64,000 bases of DNA from Bacteroidota bacterium (GTDB lineage Bacteria; Bacteroidota; Bacteroidia; Chitinophagales; Saprospiraceae): the NCBI GenBank assembly GCA_963169455.1, contig CAUJDW010000113.1, positions 1 to 64,000 of the forward strand. The letters run 5' to 3'. The position numbers and the translations under genes were made by a program. Positions 9,875 through 19,426 of this stretch are shown here, piece by piece (position 1 is the stretch's first letter; each line of letters opens with the position of its first letter). The notes below the pieces were generated by a model, which was given only the letters and a program-made list of their open reading frames with translations, did no database searches and was not told the DNA's origin.

Positions 9875-10630
9875 CTACCTGTCCCACTGCGCCAACCCAT
9901 AATCCTCTACTACGCGGATCAGTTGCCGGCCCAGGCTTTTCTCCTGAGAGAAGGCCCCATTTTCCAGGGCTTTGGCCCAGCCTTTGTAGTCGTCGTTCCT
10001 GAGTTCGCGCAGGTGTGCGAAGGGGCCGGTGGTGATGTAGAGGCTGTGGTCGCGGAAGCTGGTCCAGGCGTTTTCGTACTGGCGGAAGCACAGCCCTGAA
10101 ACCGAGCCCGTCGGCCCCTGCCAGTCGGGCGTGCAGGGCAGTGCGAAGTGGTTATTCCCTTCACGCGCCATGTTTGCCGTTCCAGCCTGGCTGTGCAGCA
10201 GGGCATTGGCCAGGATAATGGACGCCGGAATGCCGAACTTCTTCCGTTCGGCAATAGCTACTTTGCTGAAACGCTGAATGTATGCCTGCGCCACATCCTG
10301 ATCCAGGAGTTCCAGTTGGCTGATGGCCTGCCCCTCCCTGCGGTTTCCGCCGGCCGAGAGCAGCTCGAAGCGTTCGGTTCCCGGAAGGTCCGCCGCAGCC
10401 GCCTGGCCGGTGCTCCGCTTTTCGGTAAACCGTTCCCGTTTCGCGCTTTCTTCCCGCTGGCCCGCCGGCGTTGGCGGCTGCTGCGGTTGTTCGATGGGCA
10501 GGGGGGTGTTGAGGTTGATCCGGAAGCTCAGGTCCTTCTTCATTACGAGGAACAGAAGGATAGCGGCAATACCGAGCCTGAACCAGTTGCGTTGCAGATA
10601 GGCCTTGATCTGATCGGTAGAATTGCCCAT
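9875..10630 (-). CDS. Glucosaminidase (GH73-like) domain membrane protein
   Basis: N-terminal TM, then YIQRFSKVAIAERKKFGIPASIILANALLHSQAGTANMAREGNNHFALPC...YENAWTSFRDHSLYI matches the FlgJ/GH73 fold pattern. Confidence 0.8.
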   Translation of the reverse strand: MGNSTDQIKAYLQRNWFRLGIAAILLFLVMKKDLSFRINLNTPLPIEQPQQPPTPAGQREESAKRERFTEKRSTGQAAAADLPGTERFELLSAGGNRREGQAISQLELLDQDVAQAYIQRFSKVAIAERKKFGIPASIILANALLHSQAGTANMAREGNNHFALPCTPDWQGPTGSVSGLCFRQYENAWTSFRDHSLYITTGPFAHLRELRNDDYKGWAKALENGAFSQEKSLGRQLIRVVEDYGLAQWDR

Positions 10631-10667
10631 TTTTTAACTTTTTGTTTTAAAACTTGCTGATTCAAAC

Positions 10668-10699
10668 CAAATGTAAAACAAAAAGTTGTTAAAAACAAG
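10668..10699 (-). promoter_or_regulatory. Bacteroidota-type promoter (CTTG-N20-TACATTTG) for the glucosaminidase gene
   Basis: On the minus strand CTTG (10696-10699), 20-bp spacer, TACATTTG (10668-10675), matching the TANNTTTG -7 consensus. Confidence 0.6.
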
Positions 10700-10856
10700 G
10701 CTCAATAAAAATTTTATTGATGAGGGGAGAGTATACAGGGCTCCCAAGCGGCGTTTTCTGGAACGCGGGGCTATGGCCCGAGACACAGGCAAAGCCCCTC
10801 AAGGCTCCCCGGGATACACAAAAGCCGGTTACTGAAAGGCACAGCCCCCCACCCTG

Positions 10857-11996
10857 CTATTCCAGCGCCTGCTCCAGATCCCCAATCAGGTCCTCCACAT
10901 CCTCGATCCCCACGCTCAGCCTGACCAGCGAATCCGTCAGCCCTACCTTGAGGCGTTCGTCGCGGGGTATGGAGGCATGGGTCATCGAAGCCGGGTGCCC
11001 GATGAGGGACTCCACGCCGCCCAGCGATTCGGCCAGAGTAAACAAATGAGTATTGCTGAGCACCCTTTCAGCAGCGGCATAGTTGTCTTCAACGAGGTCG
11101 AAGGAAACCATGGCGCCGAAGTGGCGCATTTGCCTTTTGGCCACCTCATGGCCGGGGTGTTCGGGGAAGCCGGGGTAATAAACTTTGGAAACCTTCGGGT
11201 GTTGCTTCAGGAAGTGGGCGATGCGTTCGGCGTTCTGGCATGCGCGCTCGACGCGCAGGTGCAGGGTCTTGATGCCGCGCAGGATGAGGAAGCAGTCCTG
11301 CGGGCCGGGCACGGCGCCGGCGGCGTTCTGGATAAAGTAGAGTTGCTCCGCCAGTTTTTCGTCATTTACCACGATGGCGCCATGCACCACATCGGAATGG
11401 CCTCCCAGGTATTTGGTAGCGGAGTGCAGCACCATATCTGCGCCCATCGTGAGGGGCGTCTGCAGGTAGGGCGAGGCGAAGGTATTATCCACGCAGCTGA
11501 GAATACCCCGTTCGCGGGCTATGCCGCAAAGCTGCCCGATGTCGATGACGTTCAGCATGGGGTTGGTGGGGGTTTCGATCCAGAACAAGCGGGTTTTTTC
11601 GTTGACAGCGGCCAGCACCTCATCGGGGCTGGACATATCGAGGAAGTGGGCTTTGATGCCGAACTTCTGGTAGATGCGCACCATGAGGCGGTAGGAGCCA
11701 CCGTAGAGGTCATTGGTGGAGATGATTTCGTCGCCTGGCTGCAGCATTTTGAGAATGGCGTCCATAGCGGCCAGCCCGCTGCTGAAGCAGATGCCGAAGC
11801 GGCCTTCTTCGAGGGCGGCCAGGTTGTTTTGCAGAACATTGCGGGTGGGGTTCTGGGTGCGGGCGTACTCGAAGCCTTTGTGTTTGCCCGGTGCTTCCTG
11901 GGCATAGGTCGAGGTTTGGTAAATGGGCGTCATGACAGCTCCGGTGGAGGGGTCGGGCTCGATGCCTGCGTGGATAACTTTGGTGCCGAATTTCAT
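10857..11996 (-). CDS. Cystathionine gamma-synthase/lyase family PLP-dependent enzyme
   Basis: [65 protein letters not shown] (PLP Lys), [24 protein letters not shown]. Confidence 0.93.
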   Translation of the reverse strand: MKFGTKVIHAGIEPDPSTGAVMTPIYQTSTYAQEAPGKHKGFEYARTQNPTRNVLQNNLAALEEGRFGICFSSGLAAMDAILKMLQPGDEIISTNDLYGGSYRLMVRIYQKFGIKAHFLDMSSPDEVLAAVNEKTRLFWIETPTNPMLNVIDIGQLCGIARERGILSCVDNTFASPYLQTPLTMGADMVLHSATKYLGGHSDVVHGAIVVNDEKLAEQLYFIQNAAGAVPGPQDCFLILRGIKTLHLRVERACQNAERIAHFLKQHPKVSKVYYPGFPEHPGHEVAKRQMRHFGAMVSFDLVEDNYAAAERVLSNTHLFTLAESLGGVESLIGHPASMTHASIPRDERLKVGLTDSLVRLSVGIEDVEDLIGDLEQALE

Positions 11997-12059
11997 AGGT
12001 TGTGGTAATGATGGTTATGCCCGGCTTATACGCAAATCAGGCGGTAAAAGTTCAACAAA

Positions 12060-12087
12060 AAGGGCAACCTGGAACCAGATTGCCCTT
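12060..12087 (-). terminator. Intrinsic terminator-like hairpin downstream of the HU gene
   Basis: Minus strand AAGGGCAATCTGGTTCCAGGTTGCCCTT followed by TTTTTG; 36 bp after the HU stop. Confidence 0.75.
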
Positions 12088-12122
12088 CTTTTCCCCAAGG
12101 GAAAACCGTATGGAGCCAACGA

Positions 12123-12395
12123 TTAGTTGACTGAGTCAGAGATCTCTTTACCCGGTTTGAACTTGACGACATTTTTGGCTTTGATCTTGATGGATGCGCC
12201 GGTCTGCGGGTTGCGGCCCGTGCGGGCATCACGGCGGGAAACAGAGAAGGTGCCAAAACCGATAAGGGTTACTTTGTCACCACTCTTCAGTGCTTCTTCG
12301 ATACCGTCGAGTACTGCATTCAGGGCGTCGGTGGCCTGAGCTTTGGAAAGGTTGGCGTTTTCGGCGATTTTGCTAATAAGATCTCCCTTATTCAT
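12123..12395 (-). CDS. HU family DNA-binding protein
   Basis: MNKGDLISKIAENANLSKAQATDALNAVLDGIEEALKSGDKVTLIGFGTFSVSRRDARTGRNPQTG. Confidence 0.97.
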   Translation of the reverse strand: MNKGDLISKIAENANLSKAQATDALNAVLDGIEEALKSGDKVTLIGFGTFSVSRRDARTGRNPQTGASIKIKAKNVVKFKPGKEISDSVN

Positions 12396-12425
12396 TTCTT
12401 AAGGTTTTAATGAGTTAATGTGCGG

Positions 12426-12457
12426 CAAATTTAGAGGCTATGTTGGTTAAAACCAAG
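12426..12457 (-). promoter_or_regulatory. Bacteroidota-type promoter (CTTG-N20-TAAATTTG) for HU
   Basis: Minus strand CTTG (12454-12457), N20, TAAATTTG (12426-12433), 30 bp upstream of the HU start. Confidence 0.65.
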
Positions 12458-12586
12458 TTTTTGAAGTCAAAAAAAGGCTGAAATGCCAGAATTTTCAAGG
12501 GTTTTGATCGTTTTGGTGTTCTGTGGGTATATATATACCTTCGCATTTTTTATTTTCCGTTCATTTCCGATTAAAATTTTGCAGGC

Positions 12587-12796
12587 ATGCGTAAATATTG
12601 GTTTCTCGCCGGATTTATTGCGGCATTGGGCTTCATCGGCCTCTCTTCCTCTTCCTGCAGCCCGAAAGTAGGCTGCCCGGCCAATGAGGCTGCACACGTC
12701 AAACCGAACCGAAAAGGGGAATTGCCGACAAGCGGCGGCTACACCCGCCTGTTCCCCAAAGATTTTGACAAAAAAAAGAAGAAGAGGAAAAACTAG
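12587..12796 (+). CDS. Small putative lipoprotein with lysine-rich C-terminus
   Basis: MRKYWFLAGFIAALGFIGLSSSSCSPK lipobox-like leader; ends 4 bp into the convergent permease gene. Confidence 0.6.
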   Translation: MRKYWFLAGFIAALGFIGLSSSSCSPKVGCPANEAAHVKPNRKGELPTSGGYTRLFPKDFDKKKKKRKN

Positions 12797-14106
12797 TGCT
12801 TCAACCTCGGGTCCATTGCATCGGCCAGGCCCTCTCCGATGAGGTTGAATATCGTAACGGTGAGAAAAATGGCGAAGCCGGGGAAAATGGCCAGCCACCA
12901 GGCGGAGAACTGGGCCCTGGCCAGGTTGAGCATGGAGCCCCAGGTCACCTGCTGCGGCGGCACGCCGACCCCAAGGAAGGACAGGAAGGCCTCCAGTAGT
13001 ATCGCGCTGGCCACTCCAAAGGCAACCGTGATCAGCACCGGCGTGAGCGCATTGGGGATGGCGTGCCGGAAAATGATGCGCCACTCACTGAATCCCAGGG
13101 CCTGGGCAGCTTCGATATACTCCAGGCTGCGTATGCGCAGCAGTTCCGCCCGCACAAAGCGGGCTACCCCCGTCCAGCGTATCAACCCGATAACGGCCAT
13201 GACGAAGAGAATGGAGGGCTTCTCTATGATGGCGACCACACTGAGCACCAGCAGGAGGGCCGGTATGGAATTGATGACTTCGATCAGGCGCATGACGATG
13301 ATGTCCATCGGCACTCTGGCCTTTTTCCCAAGCCAGGGCAGGCGCTTCAGGGGAGCGGCCAGCAGGTTGGCCAGCACAAGGCTGCCGGCCAGTATGCCCA
13401 GGCTCCGGAGCAACTCCCAGCCGAAAGGCCCTTCGCTCAGGGCATAGGCGCGGGCGCCGAAACCGTAAAATATACCGGCCGCCAGCCCAAGGAGGTTCAT
13501 CAGCAGGCGGCTGCGGGAGGCGCGGAAGCGCTCGTCGCCGAAATAACCCGCCAGGGCCCCCATGAAAAGCCCGATCAGCGTGGCGATGGCCATAGACACA
13601 ACGCCCACCATCATGGCGATCCGGGCGCCGGAAATCAGCCCCGCCGCCACATCGCGCCCTATCTGGTCGGTGCCCAGCCAATGGCGGAAGCGCGCCGAAC
13701 TGACGCGTTGCCTGCCCCCGGGGCTCACGTAATTGCTGTTCTTCCGGTCGATGGTGCCGGCCGAATAGGGAATGGGCGCCCAGATTACCGATTCATATTC
13801 GTGCTCGTCCCAGCTCTTCTGGAAAAAACGGGCTTCCCACTTCGCCAGGCCCAGCCCCACGGCGTACTGCCGCAGCACCGGAAAATAGGTTTGGCCGCCT
13901 ATCCGGCAGTAAATGGGCTTCTCATTGGCGATAAAGTCTCCGAACAGGGCGATGAAAAGGAAAACGTACAGCAAACGCAGGGACCAGACAGCCATGCGGT
14001 TGCGCCGGAACTGCCGCCACACGATAGCCCGGTAGCTTTGGCCCATCGACTGCCGGTGGGCCATCTCTTCGGCCAGGCCCTTCTCTTTTTTTACTCCGAT
14101 CAGCAT
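12793..14106 (-). CDS. ABC transporter permease, OppC/DppC-type
   Basis: HWLGTDQIGRDVAAGLISGARIAMMVGVVSMAIATLIGLFMG; SLEYIEAAQALGFSEWRIIFRHAIPNALTPVLI (EAA motif). Confidence 0.93.
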   Translation of the reverse strand: MLIGVKKEKGLAEEMAHRQSMGQSYRAIVWRQFRRNRMAVWSLRLLYVFLFIALFGDFIANEKPIYCRIGGQTYFPVLRQYAVGLGLAKWEARFFQKSWDEHEYESVIWAPIPYSAGTIDRKNSNYVSPGGRQRVSSARFRHWLGTDQIGRDVAAGLISGARIAMMVGVVSMAIATLIGLFMGALAGYFGDERFRASRSRLLMNLLGLAAGIFYGFGARAYALSEGPFGWELLRSLGILAGSLVLANLLAAPLKRLPWLGKKARVPMDIIVMRLIEVINSIPALLLVLSVVAIIEKPSILFVMAVIGLIRWTGVARFVRAELLRIRSLEYIEAAQALGFSEWRIIFRHAIPNALTPVLITVAFGVASAILLEAFLSFLGVGVPPQQVTWGSMLNLARAQFSAWWLAIFPGFAIFLTVTIFNLIGEGLADAMDPRLKH

Positions 14107-14109
14107 GGG

Positions 14110-15528
14110 CTATTGTTTTTTACTGTAGGAGACCCGCGGGTCTATCCAGGCGTATAACACATCGGATATCAGGATGCCTGCCATGGTCAGAATGGCCGAC
14201 AGCATCAGCACGGTATAAACCACCGGCCAGTCGCGCTGGAAAATAGCATCAATGGTCAGCTTGCCCATGCCGGGAATGTTGAAGATCACTTCAATAACCA
14301 CCGAACCGGCGAAAACCGAGGGGAAAATGCTTGCAAACATGGTGATGATCGGGAACAGCGCGTTCCGAAAGGCGTGTTTCCAAACGACCTGCCGGCTGTT
14401 CAGCCCTTTGGCCCAGGCGGTGCGGATATAGTCCTGGCGGATGACATTGAGCATGCCGCCCCGCATCTGCCGCGATATGAAGGCCAGGGCGCCGTAGGAC
14501 AGGCAGAAAACCGGCAGAATCAGGTGCGCCGCCGTTTCCCGGAACCTGCTCCAGAAAGGGGCCTCATCGGGCAGGCTGCCAAGGCCCAGCGATGGAAACC
14601 AGTCCATCCCGTACTCCGGCGTGGTTAAAAATACGGCCAGCATGGTGGCCACCCAGAAACTGGGCAGCGAATACAGCATGAACAGCGCCAGGGTCGACGC
14701 CCGGTCGAAAAAGGAGCCTTTCCAAACGGCGGAAAAAACGCCCAGTGGAATAGAAAGCAAATACGCAGCCAGCACCGCCAGGCCATTGATGAGCACCGTC
14801 CAGAACAGGGCATCCTTCATCTTATGTGCGACGGGGCGGCTGTCGTAGTAAGATTTTCCGAAGTCGAATTGCAAAAAACCGCTGATCCACCGGTGGTATT
14901 GGTTGTCCAGGCCATGCCATTTGAAATCGGGGATATAGAGCTTCCAGGGAGTGGCTTGCCTTTTGACCGCTTCATACTCTTCCCGAAGGCCCTGTACGGT
15001 TCCCGAAAGAACGGGGCCCAGGGCGGTGTCCTGCTCCACTTCGGCGGCCAGCCCGTCCAGCAGGCTGCTGATTCGGGCATCGGAGTGAGCCAGGTATAAC
15101 TGCTGCAGGCTGCTTCGGGCGGCATAGGCCCCGGGAGCGTTGGCAGGCAATTGCCGGAGCGCGCCTTCCAGCACCTGGATGCTGCGGTGATAAGCGGCGA
15201 TTTGTTCCCAGTTGCCGTATCGGCCGGCCAGTTTGGCGAGGGCCTCCCGCTGCCCGCGCCTGAGGATGCGGTAGAGGGTGTCGGGATAGGCGGCGGGCGA
15301 GATCCCGAAGTAAAAGGCGGGTTTGTCGAGCCCCAGTTCCCGGGCTTTTTCCCGGTAAACGCGCTCTGCATTGGCCAGGCTGCTCTGGGCGTCGCCCAGG
15401 CCGCCGCCGCGGCTGCTCTGCTCGACCGGGTCGCCGGGGGCCATTTTGCTCAGCCCGAAAGCAAGCAGGGAGATAGCCAACAGCGTCGGAATGAAAATGA
15501 GCAGCCTTTTGAGCAGATATTGAAACAT
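14110..15528 (-). CDS. ABC transporter permease, OppB/DppB-type, with large extracytoplasmic insertion
   Basis: MFQYLLKRLLIFIPTLLAISLLAFGLSKMAPGDPV; RQDYIRTAWAKGLNSRQVVWKHAFRNALFPIITM (EAA motif). Confidence 0.93.
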   Translation of the reverse strand: MFQYLLKRLLIFIPTLLAISLLAFGLSKMAPGDPVEQSSRGGGLGDAQSSLANAERVYREKARELGLDKPAFYFGISPAAYPDTLYRILRRGQREALAKLAGRYGNWEQIAAYHRSIQVLEGALRQLPANAPGAYAARSSLQQLYLAHSDARISSLLDGLAAEVEQDTALGPVLSGTVQGLREEYEAVKRQATPWKLYIPDFKWHGLDNQYHRWISGFLQFDFGKSYYDSRPVAHKMKDALFWTVLINGLAVLAAYLLSIPLGVFSAVWKGSFFDRASTLALFMLYSLPSFWVATMLAVFLTTPEYGMDWFPSLGLGSLPDEAPFWSRFRETAAHLILPVFCLSYGALAFISRQMRGGMLNVIRQDYIRTAWAKGLNSRQVVWKHAFRNALFPIITMFASIFPSVFAGSVVIEVIFNIPGMGKLTIDAIFQRDWPVVYTVLMLSAILTMAGILISDVLYAWIDPRVSYSKKQ

Positions 15529-15600
15529 GGGATTTACTTTCGCCTGCAGCCATTCGGCCGTGCGCCCCGAAATTACAAAAAATTCCCTTTGCGAAATGGC

Positions 15601-17391
15601 CTAACGGGCTTCTTTCAGTTTCAGCTGCGTCGGCAGGAAACCCGGAAACAGAGGCGTGGCTTCCGCTTCGAAACGCTTATGCACGGCGATCCGGCTTGTG
15701 GGCACCAGGATGTAAACGATGGGCATCTCTTCGAAAAGGATGGCCTGCAGCTCTTCGTACAACTGGTTGCGAACCTGTTCGTCGATCGTGACCTGAATGC
15801 GGTCGATAAGGGCATCGGTTTCGGCATTGCCGAAGCCCGTGCGGTTATCGCCCTCGGAGTGGAAATCCTGCTTGGGCTCCCAAAGAGTGGGAGAAATGGT
15901 CTTGGCCCAGGGCGCCAGCTCGAAATTGCGGCTTTTGAGGTCGTCGGATATGACGGCGAACTCCTTGGCTTCCAGCTCGATATTGAAACCGGCGCGGCGG
16001 GCCGACTCCTGGATCAGAAGGGCGGTGTTCTGGGCAATGTCCCGCCCGGCGGTGTACTTGTAGTTCAGGTTCATTTCCACCCTTTCTCCGTTTATCTCCT
16101 TATCCACAATGCCGTTGTTGTTGCTGTCGGCCCATCCGGCTTCCGCCAGCAAGGCCCTGGCCTTGTCCGGATCGTAGGGAATGGGGGACAGCTTTTTATT
16201 GTAATATTTGGCGGATGGGTGGATGGGGCTTACCGATGGCTCGCCATACCCGTAGAATACGGTTTCGATGATCTCTCCCACGTTGACGGCGTAGGCCAGG
16301 GCCTGGCGCACGCGCTTGTCCGACAATTTGGGGCTCTGCGTATTGGTATATATAAAGGTGTGGGCCAGCGAAGCCGGGCTGAAAAAATTGTAGCGCCGGG
16401 CGACGAATTCCGTTTCCTTCAGTTCGTCGAAGCGGTTGGGAGGCACGTTGCCCATAGCGTCTGTCTGGCCGTCCTTCAGGGCGGTGATGGCTGTATTGGG
16501 GTCGGTGATGACGCGGTAGATGAGCTTATCGGGGAAGCCGGACAGGGCGGGGTATTTGGCCGCCAGGGCATCGCCCCACCAGTTTTCCTTTTTGGCCAGC
16601 ACGATGCGCTGCCCGGTTTCCCAGGTTTCGAGGCGGTATGGCCCGCAGCCGGCGATGCCTTCCGGCTCGCGGTTGTATCTGGGGCTTTGAAACATTTCGG
16701 CGAATTGCTGCAGGCGGTTGTCTTTGGCGGCCAGCTTTTCGGCGGCGGCCTCATCCGACAGCGTGCTGAGGGGAATGTCGCGCAGCAGGCCTTCGGGGTC
16801 GTAGTGGTAAGCCGGCAGTATGGGCAGTGTCGAGCTAACGGCTTCTTCACCGATGATGTATTGCTGGCTGGTATAAACGGTAAACCGCCTGGGGTTGCCG
16901 GGATCCACCTGCACGTCCTTGATGAAGGACAGGTATGCGCGGTAGGCCTGGGCGCTCACTCTGGGGTTGAACACCACTTTAAGCGTGAAGACGTAATCCT
17001 CACCCGTCACGGGGCTGCCGTTGTCCCAGACGGCCTCTTCGTGGATATCAAAGGTGTAGGCCAGCCCGCCTTTGTAGGGGCCGCTTCGAATGGGCGTTAT
17101 GCCGGGCCGCGCTTTGGCGAGCTGGGGCGCCAACTCCAGGGTGGCGGGGTCGATGAACAGCAGGTTCAGGAAAATGCCGTTGAAGACGGTCCGGGAATAA
17201 ACGCTTGTGGACAAGGCCGGATTGAGGCGGTCGGGTTCGGCATCCAGTTGAATGACCGCTTCGTTCAGGGGCCGGTCGAGGGTAAAGGCGGCATCGTCCT
17301 CGCTCTGTTGCCCGGTTTTTTCGTTTTTACAGGCCGTCCCCAGCAGGATCAGGGCCAGAAAAAAGGCGCGAAGGGGGGTGTGTAATTTCAT
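15601..17391 (-). CDS. ABC transporter substrate-binding lipoprotein (SBP family 5)
   Basis: Signal/lipobox LILLGTACKN; LDAEPDRLNPALSTSVYSRTVFNGIFLNLL, SDKRVRQALAYAVNVGEII. Confidence 0.92.
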   Translation of the reverse strand: MKLHTPLRAFFLALILLGTACKNEKTGQQSEDDAAFTLDRPLNEAVIQLDAEPDRLNPALSTSVYSRTVFNGIFLNLLFIDPATLELAPQLAKARPGITPIRSGPYKGGLAYTFDIHEEAVWDNGSPVTGEDYVFTLKVVFNPRVSAQAYRAYLSFIKDVQVDPGNPRRFTVYTSQQYIIGEEAVSSTLPILPAYHYDPEGLLRDIPLSTLSDEAAAEKLAAKDNRLQQFAEMFQSPRYNREPEGIAGCGPYRLETWETGQRIVLAKKENWWGDALAAKYPALSGFPDKLIYRVITDPNTAITALKDGQTDAMGNVPPNRFDELKETEFVARRYNFFSPASLAHTFIYTNTQSPKLSDKRVRQALAYAVNVGEIIETVFYGYGEPSVSPIHPSAKYYNKKLSPIPYDPDKARALLAEAGWADSNNNGIVDKEINGERVEMNLNYKYTAGRDIAQNTALLIQESARRAGFNIELEAKEFAVISDDLKSRNFELAPWAKTISPTLWEPKQDFHSEGDNRTGFGNAETDALIDRIQVTIDEQVRNQLYEELQAILFEEMPIVYILVPTSRIAVHKRFEAEATPLFPGFLPTQLKLKEAR

Positions 17392-17406
17392 TTCCGTGAA
17401 TTATTG

Positions 17407-19191
17407 TTAAAGATCGCTTTTCAGCATGAAATCGTTGACGAAAAAACCCGGCCTACGGGCCGAGGGCTCCGCCGTAAAACGTTTGGAAATGGCGATCCGC
17501 TCCAGCGGGGCCATGAGGAAGATATAGGGCTGCTCTTCGTAAATGATCTCCTGAAAGCGGTAGTACAACCTGGTGCGCTCCGCTTCGTCGAGAGACGTCC
17601 GGATCTTTTCGATCAGCTCATCCGCTTCCCGCTTGCTGAAGCTCACCCGGTTGCTGCCGTCGGGCGTGTCGCTTTCGGTATGCCACAACTGCTTGGGGTC
17701 GTCCGGAACGGGATCCTGGGCCCAGGCGCCGGCATACATCTCATAGTTGCGCTTTTTGGTATTATCGATCAGCACTGTGAATTCCTGCGGGACGATATTG
17801 ATCTTGACGCCGGCCTTCCGGGCATCGGCTTCGAACAGCAGGGCCTGGTTTCTGACAAAATTACTGGCGTTGCTGATGAGGTAATCTAATTCCAGTTCCA
17901 CCCGCTGGCCGCCGATCTCCTTATCGGCGACGCCGTTGTCGTTGGTGTCTTCCCATCCGGCGCTGGCCAGCAGTTCCCTGGCTTTTTCAGGGTCAAACTT
18001 TATGGGATCCAGTTTTCTGTTGTAATAGGGTTTGGTGGGGTGAAAGGGCCCGGTGATCTGCTCGGCCAGGCCGTAGAAGAGGTTGTCGATCAGGCCGGGC
18101 ACATTGACCAGGTGAGCCAGGGCGCGCCGCACCCGCTTATCCGACAGCTTGGGGTTTTTATTGTTCAGCCCGATGTAGTAGTAAGTCATCGAAGAAGGCG
18201 TGTGCAGGTTGAACAGCCCGGCCATAGCCTCGTTGTTGCGCAGGTCGATGAAGTCTTTGGCGTCGATCTGGCTGCAGGCGTCGATCTGCTGGTCTTTCAG
18301 GGCCGTCAGCATGGCGGCCTGGTCGGGAATGATCTTGAAAACGAGCTTTTCGGGATGAGCCGCCAGGGCCGGAGGGCTGCCCTTTACCGCATCGCCCCAC
18401 CAGCCCTTCTTTCGGGTAAGGACGATCTGCTGGCCGGTTTCCCATTCTTCGAAAGCGTAGGGGCCGGAACCGGAGATGAAGCCTTTCTCGCGGGAGAACT
18501 GCGCCGCGTTGAAGGATTCGGCGAACCGGGCCAGGGCTTCGTGCTCCTGGGCCAGCTGTTCGGCGCGTTCGGGACGGGCAAGATCTTCCAGCGGGAAGGG
18601 CCGGAGCAGCCCGCCGGGGTCATAAACGTATTCCGGCAATATCGCCATATTGCTCACCACGGGTTCGCCAAGGATGTACTTTTTATTGGCCAGCACCGTA
18701 AATTTCCTGGGGTTGTCGGGATCGATGCGCATGCCCGCAATGAAATCCAGATAGGCCCGTACGGCTGCCGCATCCACCCTGGGGTTGAAAATGGCCTTCA
18801 GGGTGAACTCGAAATCCCGCGCCGTTACGGGTGTCCCGTTGTCCCAGACTGCCTCCTCGCGCAGTTCGAAGGTATAGGCTACGCCGCCCGCGAATTCCCC
18901 GGCCGTCAGTTCTTCCACCACCGGCGCAGCTTTGGCCAGTTGTGGAGATAACCCGAGGGTTTTCGGATCAAAAGTCATCAGGTACTGGAAAATGAGCTCG
19001 TTGACTGCCCGGGCATAAACGGAAGTCGAGAGGACGGGGTTGAGGCGGTCGGGGTTGGCCGGAAGCCGGGCGTATACGGTGTTGTCTTTGTTTTTAAACT
19101 CGGCTTTTTCTCCGGCGGGCTCCGGTTTGCAACCCGCGGCGAAAAGGGCTGCCCCCAGGGCCATCAAAACGAACAGGCGTAGTTGGATCAT
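17407..19191 (-). CDS. ABC transporter substrate-binding lipoprotein (SBP family 5), paralogue of the preceding gene
   Basis: Likely start MIQLRLFVLMALGAALFAAGCKPE (lipobox); LPANPDRLNPVLSTSVYARAVNELIFQYLM; SDKRVRRALAHLVNVPGLI. ORF call to 19368 is probably over-extended. Confidence 0.92.
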   Translation of the reverse strand: MIQLRLFVLMALGAALFAAGCKPEPAGEKAEFKNKDNTVYARLPANPDRLNPVLSTSVYARAVNELIFQYLMTFDPKTLGLSPQLAKAAPVVEELTAGEFAGGVAYTFELREEAVWDNGTPVTARDFEFTLKAIFNPRVDAAAVRAYLDFIAGMRIDPDNPRKFTVLANKKYILGEPVVSNMAILPEYVYDPGGLLRPFPLEDLARPERAEQLAQEHEALARFAESFNAAQFSREKGFISGSGPYAFEEWETGQQIVLTRKKGWWGDAVKGSPPALAAHPEKLVFKIIPDQAAMLTALKDQQIDACSQIDAKDFIDLRNNEAMAGLFNLHTPSSMTYYYIGLNNKNPKLSDKRVRRALAHLVNVPGLIDNLFYGLAEQITGPFHPTKPYYNRKLDPIKFDPEKARELLASAGWEDTNDNGVADKEIGGQRVELELDYLISNASNFVRNQALLFEADARKAGVKINIVPQEFTVLIDNTKKRNYEMYAGAWAQDPVPDDPKQLWHTESDTPDGSNRVSFSKREADELIEKIRTSLDEAERTRLYYRFQEIIYEEQPYIFLMAPLERIAISKRFTAEPSARRPGFFVNDFMLKSDL

Positions 19192-19426
19192 ACGTATATG
19201 GGATTTTTGTGTTTTTGTTTGCAGCTCCACTTCCGGGCTGAAAAAGCGCCTCAAATTAACAGATTTGGACAGGATTAGGAAATTTTTGAGTAAGGTAGCA
19301 AGTATTGTATTCGATCGGAAAGCCCGGACATGCACGAATACCCCCATTCTCCCTTTCCACTGAACCATGCCCCGGCTTCATTGTTATCCACTCAGCATAA
19401 TGATCCATCCAAAAACAGGGTAAAAC

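Noticed and set aside
15151-17385. 744-aa plus-strand ORF
   Set aside because: Antisense to the permease/SBP genes, which have clear family motifs.
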